31,552 nucleotides of DNA, taken from positions 1-31,552 of the forward strand of contig JABANP010000576.1 of NCBI GenBank assembly GCA_013115135.1, written 5' to 3'. The position numbers were made by a program, and so were the translations under genes. This DNA is from Perkinsus olseni. Lineage: Eukaryota; Perkinsozoa; Perkinsida; Perkinsidae. The notes beneath the pieces were generated by a model. The model did no database searches. It saw nothing but the letters and a program-made list of their open reading frames with translations, and had not been told where the DNA came from. Shown piece by piece: positions 18,417-27,889 of the stretch. The first letter of the stretch is position 1. The number at the start of each line of letters is the position of its first letter.

Positions 18417-19321
18417 GCCATAAGTTATGGCCCATAACGACCACTTTACACCACCAATAACTCCCTCTGTGCCTGCTACCTCCCTCTGTGCCCACAAGAG
18501 GGCGGAATTTACCAATGGTGGATTCACCGCCGGCTGAGCTGCTCTAACACTCGCATGTCCTAACACTGCTATGATATCTTACAGTGAGCTTGTGGCAACC
18601 GAGTTGCCAGGGAGACTTTGAGACGTTCGTCTCAGGGGGGATATCCTCGATAGGTTCGGCCTCGCCTGATTAACACCATGTGCAATACGGGTTGATGGCA
18701 TCAACTTGATGCTTAGTTTGTGCTTCCTGATCTAATGATGTACGGTGTTTTCCTCGTACTTGCTCTGGACAGTCCAGACTGGACTGGACTGGCGCTAGCC
18801 GCCGGCTAGTAGCCGGCCAGGCCAGTCACTCGTGAAGACGCAGCTCTATTCAGAAAACTGTATATGGATCCGATTCATTGGATCGGCGTTCCGGGTCCCT
18901 TCGGTTTTCGAGGAGGGACCGTCCCTCAGGAATCACGATGATAAGGATTCCTTATTAAGGAAGGCGACGGCTACTACCGCCACTACTCCAACCAATCGCA
19001 GCGATTGAATGGCTGGCCATCATCGTGAAGGCAGCCTTTGCGAACAGTTATCCAACCATTATGAAGACGGCTACTACCGCTGGCAGCTCTTACATCATTA
19101 TGGCGTCGCTGTCGCCGCCACGGACACTATCGCTGTTACCCCCACTGATGTCGTCGGCTACTACTGACGCTTCTCCCGCCGCCATGACCACTACTAATGG
19201 TCCACTAGGTCAGCTTCCGACTCAGCTTCGGCGGTTGCTGGTGGAAAAATCCATCATATTAATGCATCGCATTCAGTGCAGACGGATTACCGGTTAACAA
19301 CTCCGCTTATCACGATATAAA
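18417..19321. other. intergenic, dense in single-centre palindromes
   Basis: No supported coding region. Frame 19025-19297 is open but is built on direct copies of GACGGCTACTACCGC (18966 and about 19066) and resembles no family. Nine palindromes with arms of 7-8 bp around one base lie at 18416-19007, plus longer-loop hairpins at 18619-18634 and 18928-18952. Confidence 0.5.
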
Positions 19322-20408
19322 GGATGTCTGTGCAACTCTCCTGACCATTGACGCCTCATTCGTAATCACAAACAGCTTGTGGCAGGCTTCTCCCGAGGGA
19401 GATGAGTTTGGCTCGTTAGTGGTGGAGCTCACGTCGTGAGTCGAATAGTGTTGACTATTCTCAACCCGTTTCCGTCCAATGTTGGGGTTCTTGAGTTCTT
19501 TTAATTATGTTATCGAAATTTGTTGGAATCATCTCCTGTTTAAGATTCGTGCTTGGCGGCAGCTCTGAAATGGCTGGCTCCAGTTATTCCAGGCGCAAGC
19601 ATAGCGTGAAACGCCGTCTAACACGGGTGGCGGAGCAGGCAAAATTTACTCTCATTCCGGAGGAATTTGATATCCTGCTGGCGTCGAAGCCCCGCTTATT
19701 CATCGAAGTTGCGAAGAGATGGGTGACTCTTATACGCGAAGGCCTTGCGGTCTCGGGCGGGGGACCTCTGGGACTCCGCTTGCGGGCGTGGGAACTCCCG
19801 GGAGCTGCAGCAGTAGCGAGGAGTATATCGGAAAAACACTCTCACTGGTTCGATGCACATGGGATGACTTGCCGTGGCGAAAGGCGTGAGCATGGACACT
19901 CATCGAGCACATTGATCGACGGAGAACCAGAGTTGCGAACTGTAAGACATTTCAATATAGCCTTAGCAGCGATTTATTGGGTTTTCGGGATTTATCAGGA
20001 TCACTGAATTCGCGTAGAGAACCGTCAAGCTTTCAGGATGACTCTTCGCGAAGGCTCGCTCCACGCCCGGAACGAGGTCTGATCGGTCGGGCAGTAAACC
20101 AAGGTGCTTCAGTCACGGCGGACGATGACGGTGAAGTTACTACACCATCCGCTCATCATTCAGCTTGTACATTTCAGAAGCAGCTGCACTTTCTACATCA
20201 GACGAGAATATCGAGGACCCCGTGGCGGTCGAAGATCAACAGGTCAGAGGGGAAGTACCTGTGCAAGGTAAAAAGCTGTTCGCCGGTGTTTCTCTGATCT
20301 CGGTAGCGGACCAGCAGTTAAGACTCGCTGAGTCGAACTAGCCTGTTGGTAGGACTCCCGCTCGCTGGAAAGCTCGACGCAGAGGAAAGGCTGAGGAGGG
20401 CAGCTGTT
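19322..20408. repeat. direct duplication 2, upstream copy
   Basis: 1,087 bp matched without any gap by 23440-24526, offset 4,118 bp; I see about six substitutions. It contains about 185 bp of upstream sequence and exons 1-3 plus part of exon 4 of the gene at 19507. One substitution in exon 1 is silent (CGC/CGT) and one in exon 2 changes Ala to Thr. Confidence 0.95.
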
Positions 20409-21576
20409 GTTCAAAGGACGCTAGACGATCTCCGGAAAGCACAGGTAGGAATTTCACAGAGGCACTGCCACTGGTAGGCTGTGAGGCGCGTCACACTTCT
20501 CAGGGGCGGTCAGTAAGAGATCCTAAGGAATCTGCCGAGCGTCAGGTGGATACGGCTCAACAGGTGGGTTAGAAGGACGATGTGAGTAAGCTTGATTACT
20601 CATCAACCCATTCTAGGTTTCGGACGCCGCTCCCGGGCTCCAGCTAGACAGGAGTCCACCGAGACTTGAAGCTCACAGCCTGTCTACTAACTTCCCGAAA
20701 TGCCCGGCTCAGTTGGTTCTCGTCGAAGGACTCTCGGCCACTCATCTAATCATGGCGGAATGTGGGTCTCTGAGCACTGAGGATGGAGTGCACTGGGGAG
20801 AGTGGTGGCCGCCATCACACAAATGCTTAGTGGTGGAACGCTCTGAGGATCAATGTAGAGTGATTTTCGAGTGGCGAGGAACACGAACCCACAGAAGCCT
20901 ATGGGCGTCCGCGTGCAAGAGGTTTGGCGCGCTGGTGAAGCCGGGTGAACGTGTCGATCTGGCTGCAGCCGACTGCAGAGAATTGAGAAGGGTCATGCGA
21001 GATGAGACGGCTTCGACGTCTAGGTCTGTGCTACCACTGTGGGGTAGTCGCACCCGCCAAACTGTAATGAGCCTGCCACCTAGTCCCCTAGATCGTATCC
21101 ATCGGCCTTTCCTAGAAGCTATGGGGCTTCGAGTAGTGCTTCATGAAGTTTGTGGTCGGGTTCTTGTGGCCTCTCGGGTGTTCGAGCAAGGGGAGTGTAT
21201 CATCTTCTCAAAAATTTCGAAGTACTGGGTTACCAGAGCAGGAGTACCTGAGGAATTTCTCCGCCGTGATCACCCAGAAGACTCCTACTTGCTGATGGTA
21301 TCAGGCGGCAGTGACCGCCTATCGGTGTACTACAACTCTGCATTTGATTTGGCGGACCCGATCGGCAGCGGAGACTTGTGGTATTTGGTGAATCACTCTG
21401 ATCGCCCTAACACTCGGATTCTAGGCCTGAGAGATGGCCTCGCTGTGAAGGCAATCAGGGAGATCTCGCGAGGGGAGCCTATCACTTGGCGGTATCCGTT
21501 GGAGTACTTCGGCGAAGACGATTTCGTGGTTTCTTTACCGAGAGTTATAAACGTGAGGGATGTTTCATTCTCCTAG
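19507..21576 (+). CDS. SET-domain protein with novel N-terminal half
   Basis: Six exons, 19507-19941, 20037-20130, 20178-20267, 20353-20444, 20504-20563 and 20617-21576, join in matching phases (0, 1, 1, 0, 0) to 576 codons plus TAG. Introns are 95, 47, 85, 59 and 53 nt. Residues 1-257 match nothing I know: a short hydrophobic start (MLSKFVGIISCL), a basic patch (SRRKHSVKRR) and an acidic tail (TSDENIEDPVAVED). Residues about 427-551 form a SET-like domain: GRVLVASRVFEQGE, then NHSDRPN (516-522) and ISRGEPITWRY. SET enzymes move a methyl group from S-adenosylmethionine to lysine. The Asn-His-Ser and final Tyr are present, but the usual D/E before that Tyr is replaced and no Cys-rich pre- or post-SET is seen. 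Substrate unknown. The N-terminal exons recur at 23625. Confidence 0.6.
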
Positions 21577-23439
21577 TGCGGTCCAATCATTGCCTACTGT
21601 ATTTGGAGTTGACCATTCCCTCACAGTGGACCACTGTAGACGGGGGGTGCACGTTACTAGATCTGCTCGCTATTTGGGCAAACAAACTCACGCTTCTGCA
21701 CGTCTTTTTGTTCGACCATGTACGGTTGTGTTTCACGGACGGGTTTTGGATCAGGGCTATACCGTCTGCCGAGGCACGGTCAGCGAGTGTGTGCGTTAGT
21801 AGTTAGACTCTTGCCGATGTGCTCAGTTGGAGACTTGCTGCAGCGTTGACATTCAAACTGAATGATTCAGTGCAATCAGGCAGATTATCAATACGCTTTC
21901 CTCAGGGGTACCCGGAGATTGCTACGCCGGAGCCGGTTGCTCGAGCCGGTTGCCAGGGGTTGTGCGAGTGGAACGAAAAATCTACACTCGCTCCGGGTCC
22001 ACTCGAGCGGGCTGGGAGAGAAGTATCGATTGCTGCCGCACAAGTAGCCTTGTATGTCGGCTCCCTGACAGTTGATACGCTTGAATCACTGGACGGAGCC
22101 TGAGGATGAGGTAAGCAGGACCATGTGAGCCGTGGGCATGCTCTTCGCTATCGCATCACCAATACTCCAGGCCCAGCAGTGTCGAATCTCGGGCGTTGTC
22201 TCTTTCGCGAACATCCTTGCAGCGGAGATGAAGGGATGGCCTAAAAGAAGCGCAGCTGGGCAGTGGCCAGTGCCTACGGATCCCGCATACCTATGGATTC
22301 CATAGTATGGAAGTTCATTTATTCTACATGTGCTCCCTCAACTCGATCAATTTTCCCCTGGTCAGCCTGACCAGGTCAGGTACATCTGGGTGCCATACTT
22401 TTATCAAGGAAGGAACCGGCACTATGATTTGCAATTAACAGTGAATTCCTGATCGGCATCTTTTATCGGGCCGTATCATCTTAAAGTAGTATTATCGAGT
22501 AGTATATGTGCGGGACGGTCAGACGATGCACCTGAGATGATCCGTAGCGAATCATACCGAAATTTTCGGACTACGTTTTCGAGATTTCGGGATTTTACTG
22601 AACTGGACGCGCTCGGCGAGCGACGCTCGCATTCTCTCTCCGGACAGGGTAGCCCTCCGGCGTCTCACTGGAAACAGGAGTATACTGTACAACCTGGAAA
22701 TGTCTCGGTGTTTGCTCGTTAATGGCTCTTTGTACCTCGGTTGTGTCTCCTATGTGACATAGGCTATGTCCGCTCTTGCATACTCGTAGTATGCTGAGCA
22801 TACTTGTGAGGCTGACGGGTAGGGATCAGAAGGAATTGACTGAAAAGTTTTTGGTAGGTACACACCGCTGTATCTACACTCCGTTGGGCAGTGCATCGCA
22901 GGATCGTACCATTGTAGGAATGCTGGTCATCCTGTGTGCGCTCGAAGCCGCCGACTCTGTGAGGTCTGGAAGGTATGGCTCAGTCGAAAATCCACTCAGT
23001 CAATAGTTTTTTATGCCGAGACTCGGCAGCCGAGTGGCTCACCCTTCCGATCAAAGTCTAGGAGTCTTCTAGCGTTTTGTGGGTATAATGGAGAGTCGGC
23101 ATCGCCTTTACTCCGCTGCTTCTCAATTTCCCGTAATCTCACAACGTATTCCTCGTGGATTTGGACCGCTTTTCAAGTAAAGTAAAGTGCCTGCAGGTGA
23201 TGAAAGTACTCTCCAGATCAGCGCATACTGAGACTGAGACTTACTTTGGCCGACCGCGAGGTTTTGGGCCGTATGTCAGGCTCTCATTCACCTTGAATCC
23301 ACCGACACAGCCCGGTCCTCCAAGTATTGGAGTGCGATGGCATGGATGCATGGAGGCCGTCCATTGGAGGGGAACGTCCGTTGTAGCACGTAGAGCTGAA
23401 GTCCTCTTGACGCTTCACCGTCGTCGGATGTCCAATGGC
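21577..23439. other. intergenic, palindrome-rich, no supported gene
   Basis: Frames such as 21819-22103 and 22776-23006 are open by chance lengths and lack splice-consistent partners. Nine palindromes with a single central base and arms of 7-9 bp lie between 21623 and 23028. A GAGCCGGTTGC direct repeat occurs at about 21930-21955. Confidence 0.45.
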
Positions 23440-24526
23440 GGATGTCTGTGCAACTCTCCTGACCTTTGACGCCTCATTCGTAATCACAAACAGCTTGTGG
23501 CAGGCTTCTCCCGAGGGAGATGAGTTTGGCTCGTTAGTGGTGGAGCTCACGTCGTGAGTCGAATAGTGTTGACTATTCTCAACCCGTTTCCGTCCAATGT
23601 TGGGGTTCTTGAGTTCTTTTAATTATGTTATCGAAATTTGTTGGAATCATCTCCTGTTTAAGATTCGTGCTTGGCGGCAGCTCTGAAATGGCTGGCTCCA
23701 GTTATTCCAGGCGCAAGCATAGCGTGAAACGTCGTCTAACACGGGTGGCGGAGCAGGCAAAATTTACTCTCATTCCGGAGGAATTTGATATCCTGCTGGC
23801 GTCGAAGCCCCGCTTATTCATCGAAGTTGCGAAGAGATGGGTGACTCTTATACGCGAAGGCCTTGCGGTCTCGGGCGGGGGACCTCTGGGACTCCGCTTG
23901 CGGGCGTGGGAACTCCCGGGAGCTGCAGCAGTAGCGAGGAGTATATCGGAAAAACACTCTCACTGGTTCGATGCACATGGGATGACTTGCCGTGGCGAAA
24001 GGCGTGAGCATGGACACTCATCGAGCACATTGATCGACGGAGAACCAGAGTTGCGAACTGTAAGACATTTCAATATAGCCTTAGCAGCGATTTATTGGGT
24101 TTTCGGGATTTATCAGGATCACTGAATTCGCGTAGAGAACCGTCAAGCTTTCAGGATGACTCTTCGCGAAGGCTCGCTCCACGCCCGGAACGAGGTCTGA
24201 TCGGTCGGGCAGTAAACCAAGGTGCTTCAGTCACGACGGACGATGACGGTGAAGTTACTACACCACCCGCTCATCATTCAGCTTGTACATTTCAGAAGCA
24301 GCTGCACTTTCTACATCAGACGAGAATATCGAGGACCCCGTGGCGGTCGAAGATCAACAGGTCAGAGGGGAAGTACCTGTGCAAGGTAAAAAGCTGTTCG
24401 CCGGTGTTTCTCTGATCTCGGTAGCGGACCAGCAGTTAAGACTCGCTGAGTCGAACTAGCCTGTTGGTAGGACTCCCGCTCGCTGGAATGCTCGACGCAG
24501 AGGAAAGGCTGAGGAGGGCAGCTGTT
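23440..24526. repeat. direct duplication 2, downstream copy
   Basis: Partner of 19322-20408 with no gaps. It breaks off in the middle of exon 4 at GCAGCTGTT, after which the two loci are unrelated. Confidence 0.95.
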
Positions 24527-25719
24527 AGACTAGTACTCACTTAAGCAGTAGTGCTGCCGTAGTTGTATTACTTCCCCAGGAAACTTTGGAATCCTACCTT
24601 GCACGACATTACAGGAATATGAAGGAGGACTACCATGGTTCGGTGGTCGAACGATATTCCTTTTTCTCCCATGCTGTTGTCGAGCCTCTGATAAGCGATG
24701 GAGCTCCACACCGCAAGCTCATTGCGGCTTTGCAAGATATTCTGGATCACGAGGGAGAGGAACGTGCTAGAGCTGCTGTCAGAAGAGGGTTTGAGTAGAG
24801 ACAACAAGAGGAGGCACAAAGCGGTGAGGTGGGTCTTGACCTCGCCTGGAAACCTCAGTTTGCGGTCTCAGATATGCACCGCACTTAACCGCGTCTGTAT
24901 CCATCTAGACATCTGCCGTCTTTTGCATTTAACATTACCGCGGACAAGCACGGAGCTCAATGAAAAATGCACAATCCAATGGGAAGCTGCGGCTGAAATG
25001 TACCATGCAGTAGCTCATGAGTTGGACTCCTTACATCATGTGATAGCGGCACGGAGGATTGCGATGGGGATAAAGAGTAAGTCCAGAATCTCCAACTTAT
25101 AAGGTCATGCGTGTATGCTGGTATGACAATCGGCATCGCACATCCTCGCTGTTATCTTGGTCAGACTGATGGAGACCTCAAAGCGGCCGAGATCGAGGTC
25201 GCACCACATCCAGACATTCCCTTATTACCCTGGGATTTTTGGCGCTGGTTCGTGCTTCCCCGTGCCTTGCGAGAGATCCCTTTCAATGAGCTGCAAGACC
25301 GATGCCTGAAGTACCTCGACTTGCATCTTGACAGTGATGACTTCGAGGAACTTCAGTCGAGGGCCCGACTGACCCGGCCTCGGGAGGTAAGCTGCTACGT
25401 ACATTTCGTGTGAGACTTACAGTGTTCCGTTGAGAATCTTCTTGTACTTCTCTCAGCAAGAGGACCGAAGGTATCTTCTCCTTGAAACACGCCTCAGGGC
25501 TGCCGAGCACTCTCGTAAGGCTCAGCACAAGGATGGGTGTGAGCTATCGAAGGTGAGTCAGCAGTCAGTCAGATTTTGGATGTGATCAAGAATACTTTTC
25601 AGCCGTCGTCAGCCTCGAGACCCGAAGAAGGGCCAGTGATTCTGCCGGTTCGCGAACTAAGGGATTTTATTACTAGTCCACCTCCGAAACTACGTCGTGG
25701 TATGCTGAAAAATAGGTGA
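23625..25719 (+). CDS. paralogue sharing N-terminal half, different C-terminus
   Basis: The first three exons (23625-24059, 24155-24248, 24296-24385) and the start of exon 4 (24471-24532) repeat the gene at 19507. The tail is new: exons 24580-24823, 24872-25076, 25184-25386, 25457-25552 and 25603-25719 (TGA). The last two joins are clear (introns GTAAGC...CTCAG, 70 nt, and GTGAGT...TTTCAG, 50 nt, both phase 0). Exon 24580-24823 opens in one frame (ETLESYLARHYRNMKEDY) and closes in another; one base too many in the G run at 24789-24791 would explain this, so it is a pseudogene, a sequence error or a mis-modelled exon. The 24824-24871 and 25077-25183 introns are phase-consistent but weak. About 514 residues; tail Leu/Arg/Glu-rich with FWRWFVLPRALREIP. 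No family recognised and no SET domain. Confidence 0.45.
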
Positions 25720-26715
25720 TGTGGGAGCACCAGAATGTCTGAAAACATGCTTTGGAGACGATCGAAATTCTTACAGATACTTTCCTGAAATTTTCCTGAA
25801 ATTTCCGGAACTTGCCAAGAAATAGAAAAATGGTTTTAGTGGCAATCAAGGCCAGTTCGGTGGCAGATATTGCTCGAAGTCGGAAGCCCTGGGTGGGAAG
25901 AGGGCAAACTGTCATGCGACGCGCAATGGTTTTGCGAGGACATGGAGTGGGCATAGAGTGGACTCCGTTCTGTACTGCATTGGAATATGCAGACTGCCCG
26001 CAAGTCATCGCTGCGCTTCAATCCAAAGCACGACGTTCAAGCATTCAAGCGTCTCCAGAATTACCCAAGCGTTCTTTGAGTCTCAAAGTTTGAGGTCAGT
26101 TTCTAGTAACACCGCGTTGCAGGAACACTGATACCAATCAACTACACGTTACGATCCGTATCATACGACATTCTAGATACTATAGACATTCCTTTGCGGA
26201 GCGATCCAACCGGTTTTTTCATGTGCGTCCACTATGGCCCATAGTCCCTGAGTTCACTCTGTCCGACAGAGTGAGGCTGAGCTACTCAGGGTTGCTCAAC
26301 CGACAGAGTCTGTCGGTTGAGCCCGGCTCAACAGTAGTATTACTCCTGTAGTAAGCATCATCATGCTTACTTGTGCGTAGGGATGCATGACCTGCCTCCC
26401 GTAAGCCAGCTCGAGAGACAAGTGTTCTATGCTGTTATCCCGCTATTCTTCGAAATTTCCCGGAAAAATTTTGCTTCCCGGAAAGATTATCAGATGCCCT
26501 GGGGAGCACGAATAGACCATGTCGTATATGCTATCGAGTAATCCGACTCTAGTGCCGCCTGGCCTGGTCAGCCCCCTAGATGTATCACAGAGGTAGTGTA
26601 TCTCAGGTACCCTGTGATCCCTATTCAAGAAGACATGAAAGAACTACTAGAATATATGAGAAGTACGGAAACCTCTCCAATTGAGAGTACCCATTTGTCC
26701 ACATTTCCTTAGATA
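25720..26715. other. mostly non-coding, strong palindrome cluster
   Basis: Frame 25830-26093 (MVLVAIKASSVADIARSRKP...) is a weak candidate for a small ORF or exon with no splice partner. The stretch 25780-25815 has direct repeats of TTTCCTGAAATT. 26231-26370 is a nested set of perfect palindromes. Nothing else is recognisable. Confidence 0.4.
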
Positions 26716-26877
26716 ATGTCTTCCTCAGATCAGCCGATGCCGTCAACCGAAATAGAGGGCGCAGCATCCCATGTCGAGCAGGAGCCTTCTATCGCGGCTG
26801 AGATCGATGACTCGATATTTGAAACGCCACCCCCACAAAAGTCAGAATATTGGTTCCTGGGACTCCGACGACCATAG
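26716..26877 (+). CDS. possible first exon of an unknown acidic protein
   Basis: ATG at 26716 opens a 53-codon frame, MSSSDQPMPSTEIEGAASH..., rich in Ser, Pro and Glu, ending RRP and TAG. The same frame stays protein-like for 12 more codons after the TAG (RDGDASGQILHS) up to a GTAAGT donor-like site at 26915. This may be exon 1 of the gene whose later exons lie at 27109-27429, with a very short intron or a nonsense mutation. No family recognised. Confidence 0.3.
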   Translation: MSSSDQPMPSTEIEGAASHVEQEPSIAAEIDDSIFETPPPQKSEYWFLGLRRP

Positions 26878-27108
26878 CGCGACGGAGATGCGAGCGGGCA
26901 AATTTTGCATTCGTAAGTCATGGAGTCTCTGTGGCAGGGAATTTCTCTGAAATAATGCCATCTTGAAGCGTTCGATCCACGCCTTGCGCAAAAGCACCAC
27001 GCGCCAGTCGTTCCTATTGCAGGATATGAACTTCGGTGACAGACGAAGCAAGAATACCCGTCTCGGACACCATCGAACCCGTACCACAGATTTCACAGTC
27101 TCGACTAG

Positions 27109-27429
27109 AAAGAACTTCTAGACGCGACTCCCATAGATAGGTGGCGCGGGAAGCGATCGTCTCCGGCGCAGGTGAGCCAGCACTAGTGCTATCACGGTTG
27201 TAGAGACTTTCTCTGAGGGGCGTCAATCGAGTTGATCGAATCAAGTTGGATCTATCTCTTGCAGGTAGAAAGCACTGTTCTCTGCCAGTGCTTTCAGAGC
27301 AATCTCGAACCAGAACATGCCGACGCGACGGATGACTTCGGAGGAGCATTTCCCCGACTCGAATTGTTTCCCCAAGTTCCTAAGTACGAGGACAAACTAA
27401 TATTCTCGGACTCTGAGGTGGGTCGTTAA
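27109..27429 (+). CDS. two 3' exons of an unknown spliced gene
   Basis: Exon 27109-27171 (KELLDATPIDRWRGKRSSPAQ without its last residue) follows a GACTAG acceptor. It joins in phase 0 across a 93-nt intron (GTGAGC...CTTGCAG) to exon 27265-27429, which encodes VESTVLCQCF... and an acidic C-terminus (YEDKLIFSDSEVGR, TAA). A GTGGGT donor-like site at 27418 means the gene may continue. Upstream linkage to 26716 is not resolved. Function unknown. Confidence 0.4.
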
Positions 27430-27463
27430 ACGCATCTGCATATTCATCGGGTCACCCGCGTCA

Positions 27464-27665
27464 GACGGCCAGTCCGATCACTTATACTTGAGCGAGTCCA
27501 ATGCCCAGTCGGTCTAGTCTAGCTGATTACCAATTAACATCCGGGGGTGCTGTACGGCTTGGCCTCTCCTCCGAGGCTGACGGCCAGTCCGATCACTTCT
27601 ACTTGAACAAGTCCAATGTCCAATCTGTCCAGTCTGGCTGATTACCAACTAATATTCAAGGGTGT
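27464..27665. repeat. two tandem copies of an ~86-bp segment, 115-bp period
   Basis: GACGGCCAGTCCGATCACTT starts at 27464 and again at 27579, followed by similar sequence through GCTGATTACCAA to GGGTG. The copies differ at about one base in seven. Between them is a 29-bp unrelated spacer. No coding frame. Confidence 0.8.
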
Positions 27666-27889
27666 TGGAGAGTATCATGGTGTCTGCAAGATCACAGCTC
27701 CCTGCGGTGCTGGTTGTGCGGGCAAATCTTCATGAGGATTGTTAGGCATCGTTATCGAGCTCTTCAATATCATAAGTAGTGGACACCTCCCCACGCTTCG
27801 GCGAGTCTTGATATTCAAAGTAGAAGGATATGCACGCTTCTCATTCGACTCGGGGCTCATTATTGTGTTCGTCAGTCGGAGGTTCAATG

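Noticed and set aside
20268..20352. Stop at 20339 as end of a separate 230-residue gene
   Set aside because: Using the CAAG|GTAAAA donor and GGTAG acceptor removes the stop and connects in phase to a helix-like segment (LDAEERLRRAAV) and on to the SET exon.
21819..23185. Several 60-95 codon ORFs as genes
   Set aside because: They are overlapping, without family resemblance, consistent splice partners or an acceptable start context, and the area is full of palindromes.
8259..24798. Reassignment of UAG to Gln
   Set aside because: TAG replaces a conserved Gln in the LINE RT, and other TAGs (about 24796, 26875) interrupt protein-like frames. However, the roughly 20 Gln codons of the intact MULE gene are all CAA or CAG and the SET gene appears to end in TAG, so decay or unmodelled introns are the better explanation.
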